64,000 nucleotides of DNA, from assembly GCA_013397115.1 (NCBI GenBank), contig VWZW01000990.1:1-64000 (forward strand), in the 5' to 3' direction. The translations under genes and the position numbers were made by a program. The notes under the pieces were generated by a model. The model was not told the origin of the DNA. It worked only from the letters and a program-made list of their open reading frames with translations, and made no database searches. This DNA comes from Edolisoma coerulescens. Its lineage: Eukaryota; Chordata; Aves; Passeriformes; Campephagidae. This document shows, one piece after another, positions 14,034 to 27,200 of this stretch (positions are counted from its first letter, which is position 1; the number at the start of each line of letters is the position of its first letter).

Positions 14034-14150
14034 AAGAAAAAAGACTGAAAGGACTTGCTACAGAAATAGAAGTATCTCAGTTAAAAACCAGAATTCTGAA
14101 GTTACAGCACAAGCAGGAAAAGACTTTGAATGAACTTCCTGTTCTGCAAG
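14034..14150 (+). CDS. Candidate internal exon, coiled-coil, gene not recognised
   Basis: A strong acceptor (a ~35-nt pyrimidine tract ending CTCACTTTTCCAG) precedes 117 open nt that end at CTGCAAG|GTTTCT. The reading frame (starting and ending in phase 1) gives EKRLKGLATEIEVSQLKTR followed by ILKLQHKQEKTLNELPVLQ. Leucine and isoleucine are spaced as heptads among charged residues, as in a coiled coil. I do not recognise the protein. It could belong to the same plus-strand gene as the terminal exon at 24475; the phases (1 versus 2) would need at least one further exon between them. The donor is weak, and chance in 45 kb of noncoding DNA cannot be excluded. Confidence 0.3.
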
Positions 14151-17100
14151 GTTTCTCCCAAGCAGAGACAATTTTATTAAGTTTTATCAAGATGAAGGAT
14201 GGAAGAATCTGGATCTTATCTAGTTTCAAACCAAAGGCTTAATAAAATTAATTAATCTTGAAGATACTACAGTGATCCTAAACCACCTGTTAAAGCATGA
14301 CTATTTCAACAATTTATTCCAAGATATCAACGTTTTTCAAGTGAGGTAAATAAAGGGAAAATAAGCAGCAACTAACTCACTGAGATAATAGCTGGATAAA
14401 ACATTTATTGCTGTAAAATGAATCACACGGAGAGTTTCAGAAGCAGAACTTGGAAATGGGCCTGTGTTCATATACTTGGTGATTTATTTGAATGTTCAAC
14501 TGATCTTTAGACCTTCTGAAAGGAAAAAGGGGAGTGTTTTTTTCATTAAAGTTGTGACCATAAGAAGTTATGAAAAGAAACATTTTGTTGACTACTTGTA
14601 CTAGACTGACAATAAACTCAATATTTTCTAAAAGAAATCATTCAATTCATTTGGAGAACCTGATGGAATGGGTTGAAAATATTTGAAAAATTTCTATCTG
14701 CTATTCAGTCTGTCATAATTCAAATTATTATAATTTTTTTTAATATTTGTTGGCCATAGACCTCATTCAGCACCCAAATCCTGTATACATTTCTATTCAG
14801 AAAAGCATTTAACTTTGAAGGACATAAAATAAAATGTTAATGAGTTAAGAGACATGACATAATTTCCATTCAGTTCTTCTTTTCTTCATTTAATAGATTT
14901 TTTTTGTAATTAAAATAATTTTTACATATATTTTTACCCATAGATCTTAGAGGATGATATAAAGTTGTCCTATTTATATGTATAAAATTATATTATGTAA
15001 CTAATTATGTGGAAGATATGCTCGGTCAAACACAAATCACTGGGCATAATTGAATGGTCCCTTTGGCCTCAAAAGTCTTGGGTTGTTTTTACTTAGTTTA
15101 CGAATGAAGGTACAGAGGATGGAAATTAGTCAGCTGAGAGAGATGAAAAGTGGAGCAGAACAGAGATGACACATCTCTTTTTTCTGCATTGAACACCCTC
15201 AAGCTCTTGCATAATTTTGCCAGAAATTGTCTGTTCTAACAAAAGTTAACAGCATGACTAGGGCCTCTGAGTGTCATAGGCAAAATCAGAGTAGGTCCTT
15301 ATGCTTAGTGAACTGATAAGTCTGGGGCTGATAAGCAGCACTTGTTACAGTGCCCAAGTCCCCTTTGGTGACATTTGGTTTGCAGACCAATGACATGGAA
15401 GACCATAACTACTCATCAGCCATGGCAGTCAGTGGATCAACAGAATACTATTTACTGACAGGATAAGTTTTTATCTGTTGTTACAAAGGTGATTGCAGCA
15501 CTGACTTTATGAAGTCCTCTGAACTGTAACAAGCTATCCAGTCAGTGACATACAGATCGTAATTTTGCCATTGTCCATATATATATGTGCATATAATGGA
15601 CTAAATACTGTGTATTTTTAAAGATAAGTCTTGGTGCTACCCTGTGCTCCAGTGAGTCATTGGCACACAATCGTTCTCTGTTAGGGCTCTCCTTCCACTA
15701 CTTTGCTCATTTTAGCTGAGGAAATCCATGCTGCTCCATGTGGCAGCTAACAGACTTCATTAAAAACTGATTTAAGACGCTTCATGACTAAAGAGGAGAG
15801 CTCAGGTTTCCCAGGTGCTCCTAGTATGAACATCAAGGTACAAACTTCAGATTGTCAGAAATGGTCATTGTCAGAGGTGAGTTTATGTATGTAGGTATCT
15901 TTCTTTTCCTCTTTGTCTTTCTGCTCAGTAGTGAAAACACACAGGAGTCTTTTTTTAGTTAATTATTGTTGTTATTTTAATTAAGCAGTAAGTACCTAGA
16001 ACAGATACTAGCAACCTGCAAAGGATTGCCACGCAAAGTAATAAAAACAACATAAAGTCTGCTGGAACACCGCGCACTGAAACTTAGTTGCTCCGAGAGA
16101 TCCTAAAGGATATGTTGTTCAAGTAATGTCCTCTGTGGTAAAACTCTAATTTGAAAACAAATTTCTTGGTAATTTTATAAAATGATTTTTTTTTTTTACT
16201 TTTTTGTTTCAGGAAATTGTACAGAAGTTTAAATAAATCACATATAATTTGCCTTTTCTGCGGTAAAATTCCTGTCCCAGTATTTGCAAAAGATAATCCC
16301 CAGGGGAACAAAAGAGAAGTCTCTCACTGAGTTTAGATATCAACAAAACATGTAAGTCAATTCAGAAACGTACATTGTAAGTAGAAGTCTTTTATGGTGG
16401 ATAAATAAATAACAGTATCCTTTTGTGTCTGCATAGAAAATTAAGTATCTTAAGGTACTCTCTGACTTCATTGTCATGTAGATTCGTAATTTATAGATGA
16501 TCCCTTTAGACTGTTTTTCATGTTGTAGACCAGAACTTCAGTGTGGAATCAAAGAGGAAATAATTGCCCAAGACAGTAGTTGAAAAACTGATGTAGCTTC
16601 TGCTCCTTATAAAAACTCATCTAGTAAATATTCCATCATATCCCTTCTGGATATCTTGGTTTAGTGTTTTAAATCGCATTTGATGCAGAATCACCTGATG
16701 TGAGTCAATCCAGATGCTAGAGGCATGGTTGACTAAGGGAGCTCTGTAATGAAAGGGGAAGCCTACAAGCGGTGTGGAAATAGTTTATTCCACTTGTGAT
16801 TTGAGAAATACCTTGTATCTGAAAGCATATTGTAGCTGGAAACAATCAGTAATGGGAGCACAAAGCTGTGCCTGTCAAATGTAGAATATTCTTCTGCAAA
16901 CATACGGCATCACTACAGATTTGTTTGTCCTGTCCTGCATCCCAGTTGTGCCTCCTCGATCAGTCATCCTTAGCAAAAAACTTTTGACTGACTCATTACA
17001 GCCAGTCCCCACACTTTCTCAGCAAAGCAAAGGGCCTGTATTTTACTTGGCTTGCAGTGTGGCTGCTGAACTTTGGTCTGTTTGCAGAGTTCTTGCAGGC

Positions 17101-20100
17101 AGGGACGATCCACAAGCTGCCACACTGTGAACCGGCTCTCTGGAGGCACTCAGTTGATAAAAGATCCATCCTGCTGGCTCAGTGTGGAAGGCAGACTGAC
17201 TCAGAAGCATAATGGATAGACTGTGCCTACAGTGGTACTTACAGTATCTAAAATGACCTTTTTAGACACTCATACTGTGTAAAATAACCTATTTAAATGT
17301 TCAGAAGACCTTAGCTACTCTCCAGTGTGCTAGAAAAGCAGGATTATAGAATTATTTCCGTTAGTAATGGTTGAGCAGTGGTGCAAACAAGTTGTGGTAA
17401 GAGAGGACATCCCAGGATGACATTGACAGGGAGGGATAATACAAATATACCTCTCCTAGGTGTGTTTAACATTTAAGAATTTTAGAGTAGTAGGAATGTG
17501 TCTGTTATCTGCGGTCCACCTGGGCATTTCCAACAAGGAAAGACTGACATCTCCTCTGCATCATCTCTGAGACTTATCTGCTGGCAAGAAGAAAGTAAAA
17601 CTGATGGAATTTATCAGCCTTTCTTTGCCTAGTAAGAATCTTTCTGTAATACACATTCACAGCATGGCTACACTTTGAACTTTAAATAAAAATTAATGTT
17701 ATTTGGTGTTTAGGCTGCTTCTCATCTCTGTTAACCTGTGAAATCCAGTGCATACTTTTGTTTGTGTAGTGAACATTGTCAAGATGTCTGAGTACTAACT
17801 GTATTCTACATCTAATTGTCATTTTTTTTTTACTTAGCATCTCTAGAAGTATTTCCATTCCTCTCCTATCGTTTATTCTTCACTGTGGGATTTAAGTAAG
17901 TGCAGGTGAAAATTAAGGCTGTCATTTAAAAAGGGGCATGGTTCTTGTTGGCACTATAGAAAAATATCCATTAAAATGTTCCTGAATTCACAATACAAAA
18001 AATGTGAAAATATATGCTGGTTAGGCAGCTGGAGCATTTGCAACTTCTTTGTAATAGCTTAAAAATCTTACTATTCTGAATGAGAAACTATCTCTACGAA
18101 ATCCAAGCATTTAAATTAGCATATGCTCTAAGCAGGCTTGGCCATGTGAGTCAACCTATTAAAAGCTCAACGTCTCTTTCTTCTGGGTTCTAAATCCAAA
18201 ATCTGTTAAAAACCAGCCACGGGCTACCACACATCACACAAATATACAAGCAGTACTGATCTTAGATGTTCTGGGAGATCAGGCAAATCACTTCCATACT
18301 TAGTCGCTCATTCTCATATATTCTATATATATCCATTTGCATTACGTTTTATAAAACTCTTTTCTCTAGTTAGAGCTACTTATTTCCTTTGTGCCAGAAG
18401 ACTGAAATATCTTGCAACTGCAGAAGAATAGTTGTCCAGTTATAGAGAAAGGTCTTCATTCAGTGCTCTGGCAACAAATTACCATAGTGATAGGAGGTCT
18501 TGCTACTAAGTTTTCCTGGTGATTCCTAGGATGCTGACCTGAATATTCAAACCTTAAAGGGAGAAATAGAGTGTGTATTTTCAATGATAAGTAAAAGAAA
18601 TTAAATATTTCCTTGATACTAACAGGCTCTTCCACGATGATCAACAGTAAAAGCGGTTTTGTAGCAAGACCCCTGCAGTTGTCCAAGGTAGTCATCCAAA
18701 TTTCTGCTCAGGTAGTCTAGAAGCTCATACAGCCCATGGGCAGAATTCAGATTTTCAGAATTCAGATGACATATCACAAATTTATGCTGTGGCATCAAAG
18801 ATTTTCTGTTACCTGTCCATGACAGAAAGCTGGAAAGCCGTTCCCCCTATAGAGAGGTTAACCAAAATGCTCATTACTGTGTTTACATCTGTGCCACAGC
18901 CTGAGGCCCTTATTCAAGGTGAATTTTTCTAAGGACTAATTAAGGGCTAAGCTGAGAAAACACTAAAATAACAGGGAGAATGAAGCAAGTATTCTAAGTA
19001 GGAGCCCCACATTTCCTGTCCACCTTATTCCAGACCAGCATGTTACATTGGTCACATATCCTCTTGTAGCTTTCAGCTTTATGGCCACTGACTAAGTCTT
19101 TATGTTAGCCACAGATGAAATTTTAAAACTGGCAGGTGCAGTAAAAAAACCCAGAACGGAAAGGTTTTATGTCTTGCTACTCTTGTTTTGGAAACAGTTT
19201 ATCTTCTCAGAAACTCTGTACTTAAAAAATATCCAGTCCATGGGTTGCAAACCCTGCAGGGACTGTTTTTCTTCTTTAGCATGCTGTTATTCCATTTGAA
19301 ATAAAGAAATCTTTTTGAAACATACTGGTAGATTTTGTACTATTAAGTTTTATAAAACCTATAATCCGGGATTCCATTTAGCCTAGCAGTTTCTCATTAA
19401 AAATATTAAATAATGAAATGTTTGCAAAACTCAGTTGGAGAGGGAGAATCTGATTATTTGAACATTATTACAGCCATGTAAGTGTGCTGAAAACAAATAT
19501 TTGCTTATAAATATAAGCAAAGCTCCTGAGCTTGCAGGCATTTAGAGAGCAATGCTACCTGAAATAACAAATACCAAGGCTTGCTGCTGCTGTATGAAAA
19601 GTAAAAAACAGATATGCTATTGTATTGCAGAGCTCAAAGCTAATTTGTAAGACAGATTAGGATCGAAAATATGTAGTTTTAAAAGAAACAGAATGAGCTG
19701 GATCATTTTTTCATTCCTCCACTCTTTTGTTCATGTGAAGTTCTGAACAGAGAAGTCTACAGAGCAGACCTAAGTGAGAGATTCCACAGGAAGACGTCTT
19801 TGCTTAGGGGTCACTCAGTATCATTCCTTTTCCCTTTTCAGTCACAAATACCACAACACAACTCTGCAGCATGAAGTTCTAAGGCTAGGACTGAAAGAGT
19901 GATTTAACAAGAAAGAATAGATACAGTTTTGTTGTGGAAGTTTAATTAAGCCAAATTGACATCATGGGAGAGCCTTAGAAGTGCAATTCTTAAGTGCTTA
20001 CTCAAATATCCTTTAGGGTCCGTCCCTTGAGAGATGTGGTGATTCTGCCAAGACTGTGAGAAGATATTGGGAGGGGTAAACAACATTCAGGGACTTAAAC

Positions 20101-23100
20101 ACCAGCTGGTGCTTCAAGCAAAGGAGTTAAAATCTGAGATAGCTCATCATTTACAGGTGCAGTTAGAGTATTTTTGTAGATTTAAAATACTAGGTTTGAA
20201 AAGAAGAGGCTGGAAAGGCCTCCTGGTTTAAGATTAATGAATTTATTTATTGTAAAGATAGGATTTCAGAAGTAAACCTAAGTATTTTAAAGAATTAAGT
20301 TGCTAAGTGAAAAAGCAGTTGAGATCTTGAGTATTCCTGGTCATCCTGTTTGTTACCCTAGTGCACTTTTTGTAATTTTTCTTTGTCCTTTGAAGTGTAG
20401 TCCAGGGAGTTACATAAACTCAAGCTTGATCTACCAGTTGTATTAACTGTTGTGGGACATGCATAACTCCCCTCAAGTCAGCACAGTTTAGATGACACTT
20501 GGTTCATTGCCTGGGAGATTGCTGAACTTGGAGCTATAAATATACAGTGTGTTTGTATGTGACTGTAAGTGTTGGCTAATTTTCCTTTCCTGCTAACCCC
20601 ACAATCTTTCTGTTACTGACATATAATCTGTCTTGGTGGCACTCTCTTCTATTCATACTGGTGATGTGACTTGAGCTCCAACTACTGCAAGGCTCACTTC
20701 TGGGAAGAGCTGTGCTTGCATGTGACAAGATTGTGGCCATATTTACAGCTAGGAAATCCTGAACCTTTCCAATTCTGGTGATGGGCTATTTAGGTGGAAA
20801 GAATAGACCATGACGTAGGGTCCAGACCCCTTTTATGAATAAATGGTCTACCGTGTGTGTCTTTTCTTGGCCGTAGGTGACCAGGCTATAGGAGACCTAA
20901 GATACACTTCAGCGCAACTGAGTACTTCAGGTTAGGAAATTATAAATAGTGCTACAGCTTTTTTCTTCCAAATGGACTTAAAAAATAATAAAAAGCAGGT
21001 ACTGTCAAACTAAATCTTACAGAATCAACAATGCGTGGAAGAGGCATCAGTTGTGCTCTCTTGAGTTGTAAGAGGATTCCAATTTACTTTATCTGTCCAA
21101 TACTGCACCCCAGAGGTAAAAGAGCACTGCCAACATTCTAACATGAAAGAAACCAAGCGTAATGCTTCAGTGCACTTTTGGCCCTTAATGTTCACTTTAA
21201 GCACCATCGAGGACAATTCTGACCATTCAAAACCACTCTCCATTGCCATTAAATGGCCTGGTTTGCATTTGAGAATTACCCTAAGTAGTGTGCTTTATTT
21301 GGGACAAAGGAATCAGCTGCTACGAGCGCCACTGCATTGCTGGTGAAACCATGACTAACTGGTGCCAGATGGTTAAAAGTGAGATGTGTCAGTAGTTTCT
21401 CATCAACGTGTGTCCTGAAGATGCTTGTCCACTCTATTTTGAAACTGGCCTGAGTACTCAAGCATCAAACAGTGGTGGAATTCCAGCTAGACCTGTGTTT
21501 GTAAATAATTTTCCTCTTTATTCCCCTCCTCATCACATACTCTTTCATGGCCATTGAAGTATGCTGAATGGAACTGAAATCCAAAAGGAGCCTGGAGACC
21601 AGAATACAGGTCAGATTCACCTTTGAGTCTCAGTAAGTTTGTGATGTTTCAGTTGTTTTTGGTGCTGGGTTTAGCTGCTCAGACACAAATGCGTTCTCCA
21701 GACATAGCACTGCAGACTACTTGCAAGGCTTGCTTGAACATGGTAGTGTGTGCAAGCTCTGCCAAATCTGCTGGGGGTCAGGCAGGGACCAATCCAGAAG
21801 CTAAATGTACCTGTGCTGCCCCCACAATTGACTGGAATATACACATTATGCTTATTATAACTAATGATGAGCACATATTACAAGTAACGATGAAGCAGAA
21901 CCTCCTGAAGGATGCGAATTCAGCTTGTGCAAAAGCGAGTTTCAGATGACTCTTTGTGAAAAGGGTAGTGCCATGTGAAAACAGTGCTTTTAGCAAGACA
22001 GGTAGTAAACGTTGTTTGGGGAGCAGAGCAGGTGGTAGCAGGTATGGATTTTTGTTCCTAAGTTTTGATTCAAGATGTGGCCTTGGCTAAATTAGATTCC
22101 ACCCCTTTATTTTCTCAGATGTTTTCCCTCCTTTTGGGAAATATTTTCTTACATGGAAGATAGCACCTAAAAGCAAAGTATCAGCACTGCTGCAATTCTG
22201 TTGTCTTCCCAGATATTTTTCTTTTGATTCTCTCTGGTGAGCATACTTCCACTGCAAAAAAAGCTTGCAGTCATTTTCATTATCTTTCTTTTGACTGACA
22301 AGCCATTTTCTAGAATGTCCTGTCTGTCTGTACAAAATAAGCACTTACTGTATCTGATGTTCATAAAATGTGGTTAATTTTACCAGGCTTTGGGAGCCTT
22401 GCAAACCTGTAGATGGGATGTGCCTTTCATCCTCAGTGATAACATACTGTTCCTGTATTTTGTGTTGTCCATTTCATACTGCACGCACACAAGTAATGAT
22501 TTCTTAAGTTTCAGGGAGGGATGCCAGCCAGGTCTTTGTGCCTTCTCAATTACTTAAGTATAAATATTACCATGCTGAAATCAGGGAGTGTGTAATTTCT
22601 GCAATAGTTTTCATATGTGGGAAAGTAGTCAGCTCCTTTCGGAACTAAAAAAGTCTCAAACTTTGAAGAACTCTTAAGTGGGACTTTTGTTCATAAACTG
22701 GTATCCCTGAGGTTTCAAAGTAAAAAGCTGAGAACTTGCTACTGTCATGGGTATTGGGGTAAATCTCTTCCATTCCTCATTTGGCCTGGATGATTTTAAG
22801 TGGACATCAAGGCTGTCTAGATACTAGTTTTGCACAAAATTCTATTTTCTGTATTATGGAAATTCTGTCTTTAAAAGCATCTTCTTACTAATAAGCCTTC
22901 AAATGGCATTTCTTTATAACCCAAAAAACCTAAAAAGGAAAGCAAATTACTTTGAAGGAAAATGACATGAAATTTAGAGTCCAGTCTTAATTGTGTAAGG
23001 ATAAACGTAATCTCTGAAAATGTCCGCTCTTTTTTTAGCTATGAATTTCCCTGTAGTTCTCTCTCCTTCCTTTTTGATATGAGTTACAAATCAGCCTTCT

Positions 23101-24474
23101 TCAGTTTAACTGAATTGTCAGTTCTTCAATAAACACAGTTTCAGGTTTCTTCTGTAAGGCAGTACCTATATGCACACTATAAAGAGATGCTGTAGATAAA
23201 ATTCTTGACAGCATAGTAAAGGCATCATGTGCTGTTATACCTGGTTGTAACAATTAAACAGATGGTCAAAACTAACTGAAGTTTGCCCTTAGTTACAGTC
23301 AGTTAATCACCATTTTCTGCCTGGAAAGATACTAAAAGACCATGGTTCTTTCTCTGTCTAGACCCTCAACTTTCCACCTGCCTCGGAGTACAGATTCAGT
23401 GATTTGGAACAACAGGAATGTTATTGATGCTCTGTTGTCTTTTTTGTCTTTTTCTTCAGAAAAGAATGTCTTCTCCCACATATTCTGGTTTTCTCTCTGT
23501 ATTTTTTCCTTTTGTACACTGATGCGCAACACAGTTTCTTCCTTTTTATGAAAATTAAAATGGTGAAAAAGCTGAATAAATGAGATAATGCATTTTAAGT
23601 TTTGTTAAAGGATTTTAATGCAGAATACAGTTTTAGAGCTCACGGTTTCTTCCTTACTTACACTATTTGCAGAATCGACCTTGTCATATTGCCCTCTGGT
23701 GGTATGGATTGGGAGTTTAAAATACCTTTAATATTGTGAGGGAAATAGTGTCTTGAGGAGTTGAGAAAATACAATTGTTGCAACAACGATATTGCAATTC
23801 AATATTAAACAGCATTTTCTGCTCTTGTTGAATACAGCATCATTCAACTGATAGAGACTTGGTTGGAACAATTGCAAATATAATTTTGAAATAAGCTGTA
23901 GTCATTTTGCTATCTTAAAAATTTCCAATATGGTCATTTGTCCTTATAGCCTTTCAATATGACACTTTACAAGAGAGAATTTGATTTTAATGACAGGATA
24001 ACAATATATTCATCTTTCTGATGAGCACACACAACATGCTTGCAATAAAACATGAATAGATATAATGAGAACAGTTTTCTGTTATTTGTATAAAGGGCTA
24101 TGAAATGTGGTAATCTCTTTTTTGCAGATAGTTGTCCATTCTCCAAAAGAACTCACTACAGATTGTGATTAGAAGATTGGTATTTTAAGTGTACTCACTT
24201 GTACCTCCCTAGAACGTGTAAACAGAAATAAATTATGGACAACCAGTAATAAGGTGCTGCATTTCACACTAAATTGCATTTTTTAAATCATGATGTGAAG
24301 CTTCCCAAATACACTAGGCTCTGCACAATGTCTAGGAGCAGGCACCCCTGATTTAAGCAGATTACCTATATTACTTTCTGTGAGAAAACAAAGTGGAATT
24401 TTCTCCTTATTAGTCAATCTGTAAATTTTTTTTAGTCTTGCAGTTGTGTATTTTAACATATTTATTTGCTTCAG
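14151..24474. other. Noncoding between two candidate plus-strand exons
   Basis: If 14034-14150 and 24475-24637 belong to one gene, this is mostly intron. I see no repeat family here. A cysteine-containing open frame with a hydrophobic start lies at 21644-21949 (see findings), and a CTCF-like motif lies at 23691. Confidence 0.5.
23691..23702 (-). promoter_or_regulatory. CTCF-like core motif
   Basis: GCCCTCTGGTGG on plus, read on minus as CCACCAGAGGGC, a full match to the CTCF core (CCANNAGRNGGC). Occupancy is not known. Confidence 0.4.
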
Positions 24475-24637
24475 GAAGTGGAATTCTCTTTCTGTGAAAA
24501 GAAGAACCACAAATAATCGTTTGAACATATCTGAGCATGGAGCAGTTTCAAAACCTCTGGCTCCTAAAATCCCTCCTGAAAGTCCACCTGTGATTGAAAG
24601 TGAACCCATCAAGGCAGCCAAAGAAAGCTCTGATTAA
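24475..24637 (+). CDS. Candidate terminal coding exon, gene not recognised
   Basis: After a T-rich tract with a plausible branch point (TTTTAAC) and acceptor GCTTCAG, 163 nt stay open to a TAA. They encode a lysine/proline/serine-rich tail: RKWNSLSVKRRTTNNRLN, ISEHGAVSKPLAPKIPPES, PPVIESEPIKAAKESSD. The codon use and low-complexity hydrophilic tail look like a genuine disordered C-terminus. A canonical AATAAA about 250 nt further on would end the transcript. I cannot name the protein. Synteny around mammalian SLC1A3 does not suggest an obvious candidate. The alternative is a chance ORF. Confidence 0.35.
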
Positions 24638-24882
24638 AGAGATGAAACCTTCATTTTGTACATACTTCAGATATGAAGCAAGCTTCAGATAAACAGCAAG
24701 CTAGTTTGTTATGCCTAAATATGAAAAGAAAATTAATGTGTCATCTAAATGAAATCTCCTTGGATTATTTTTCATTTATCTTTAAAGTGGAAAAACTGTG
24801 CTGTAACTCAAAGCTTTACTTTTGAGGCTTTTTAAAAATTTTCTTTTTCTTTTTTTTTCTCTCCCACTGTTATTTATAAATA

Positions 24883-24888
24883 AATATT
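24883..24888 (+). terminator. Candidate poly(A) signal for the plus-strand terminal exon
   Basis: AATAAA within TTATAAATAAATATTCC, about 250 nt after the TAA of the candidate exon 24475-24637. A modest T/GT-rich stretch follows. Confidence 0.3.
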
Positions 24889-24889
24889 C

Positions 24890-26952
24890 CCATTTTGACT
24901 TTAAAATTACGGAACTCATGGGGTGCTTGTGCCTGCAGTCAGGTTGGAAGTTTGGAGAGGAGTGGACTCCAGTGTATTTTGGGGTTTTGTCTCCTCTTGC
25001 ATCTCTCACCCATCCAGACAGTATCCCTTTGTGGTGGGAATACTGTCAGAGGAGCCTCAGAGCAGGTGGAGGAATAAGACACTTGCATGCACTGGTGGAG
25101 GACATGAGCACCAGTGCAGGGCTTCTGGCCAGCTCAAGGCTGCCCTTTGCCTCAGGAACTGTTCCATGCAAAGTCAGCTGAAGGCATTGTGCTTTCCAGC
25201 ATGCTTCCAGCTTTAAAGGTTGAAAATCTGAAGATAATGGAAATAGCCTTGAAGTTGCTGCGCATTTTTGGGAGAAAGAAAGACAGGTCTGTTGACATTC
25301 CTTGTAATGCTTCAGTGTTGCAAAGTAGCTTATTTCTATCTCTCACTGTTACACCCATTTAGGTAGTTCCAGAGTATATTTGAAGTAGGCAGAGGAACCC
25401 AGCAATGTTGCATCAGACGCAACTAGGAAAAAAAAAAGTATTTGCTGCAAAGATAAACTTTTTGGAAACTCTCTTGAGATTGTTGCTTTAATTTGGAACA
25501 TGTCTGAAGACATGTCTTTGGCTGTCCAGCACCTTGCAAGCAGGAAGCATTAGCTCCTCATAGAAAGAGCCCAACAGCTGAGTTACATCATTACACTGAA
25601 AGCTCAAGTAAAGTTCATTTAGTTGAAGAAATAAGTGCAAAAGTAGACCAAAATAAACAACTACCTCAGTGGCAGTTATTCCTTTTTCTTAACATTTGTG
25701 TCCTGCTACCTTTGTCCCGTTTCCTCTCCTAAACACTAAGGATCATGGCTGCTGCTGGGCTTAAAGTCAGCAGGAGATTTCCATTGTACAACAACTGGCT
25801 ATATGCTTCTCACATGGCCTCTTGTCATTCCTCTCTCCTCCCCTCGTTCTTCCATATTTTTAATGAGCTTTGCTTGGCCTGATGAATGCTCAAAGCTTTG
25901 CTGGCTGCAGAGCAGTGGAGCCTGACCCAGCTCTAGCCTGAGAAACAGCAGTTCCTAAGAGGCTGCTAATGCCAGCTGACCTCCTTGTGACCCCTGTAGC
26001 ATGAACATATTACCTTGTGTCTTGTTTCAGCCCAAGCCATCCAGGATTTACTGCAGCATGAGATTAATCGTGCCTGTGTGCAGAAGGGCTGTGGTTTCAG
26101 CGATCTGTGGCGACAGGATCCTTTGAAAAGACCAATAGAACAAGTAGAATCACACTGCTGATTTCCTATACTCTTGGGATTTTTTGTGGCACTTGCATCG
26201 TGTTTGGGTTAGGACAATCAGTCCAACCATCACATTTTGAGTCTAGTAAATACATTTATTTTCTTCAGCAGAGGTGCAAGGGAAGAACCCTGTGGACTTT
26301 TCCACAAAAGGCACATTTGATGCAGTGAGTTGCATGCACTGGGAGTGATGCTTGGCCATTTCTCCTTCTTACACTGTAAGAACCATGCATGCTCAGTGCC
26401 CTAAGCTTCCTCACAGAAATAAAGTGGACACCCAACCTCAGTGACAAATTCCTATGCAATGTTGGCAGCCTTTACTCTGTGGGGCTAAAGATCCCAGAGA
26501 TGAGTTAGAAGAGAATGGCACAGCAGCAGGAGGAATGAGAAAAGACACATACGAATCCTTTCATTTGATCTCAAGCGCACGTGTGGGCTCAGTCTGACTG
26601 GGTAGTGCAGAAGGTTACAGGTAAGAACCTGGATTTTTGACTTTCCTATGGCCTATACACATATCTTTCCTCTAGGTGTCTTGCATGGCTCTCATCCCTA
26701 GTAGAGAAGACAAAACTTACAGTGGGGAATCTGGAATGCATTGTGGTGGACTGCACTCTGCTCAAACATTTCAAAAATATCTGTCCCTCCCCATTGGAAA
26801 CCAGCCTCTCTGTAGTATTCCTCTTACTTCTGTGGACTTGTCTGTAGTGTACTTTTCCTGGGAAGGATATGAGGAGTTGAAAAGGAATCTGGAGAAAGCA
26901 CATGTTGTATATCAAAGGGATTCCACACTCTTTTTTCAGACTAGACCAGACT
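24890..26952. other. Intergenic, nothing firm
   Basis: Mixed composition, locally GC-richer at 24900-25220. A possible splice acceptor at 26030 (TTGTTTCAG) opens a short frame AIQDLLQHEINRACVQKGC, but no donor or further support is seen. Confidence 0.5.
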
Positions 26953-27200
26953 AGACTAGAACCATTCAGTTGGAAGTGACATAAAATGATCATCTAATCT
27001 AACCGCCAGACCACTTGGGGCTGACCAAAAACTAAAGCCTGTTGTTAAGGGCACTGTCCAAACGACTACTGAGCACTGACAGACTTGAGGCATCAACCAC
27101 CTCTCCAGGATTCTGGTGTTTGACCACGCTCTCACTAAAGAAATTCCTCCTGATGTCCAGTCTGAACTGCCATGGTGCAACTTTGTACCATTACCAGTAT
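26953..27200 (-). mobile_element. Degraded CR1 LINE 3' fragment, antisense
   Basis: Recognisable by its order of blocks: ATCTAATCTAACCGCCAG, then GGCACTGTCCAAACG, GGCATCAACCACCTCTCC and AAATTCCTCCTGATGTCCAG. This matches the antisense CR1 3' end with many substitutions, so it is older than the copies at 1-504 and 34.8 kb. Confidence 0.85.

Noticed and set aside
21276..21461. Minus-strand open frame that reads somewhat like a protein segment (THLTFNHLAPVSHGF)
   Set aside because: Neither end has a usable splice site and I could match it to no family. Considered a pseudogene fragment but not supportable.
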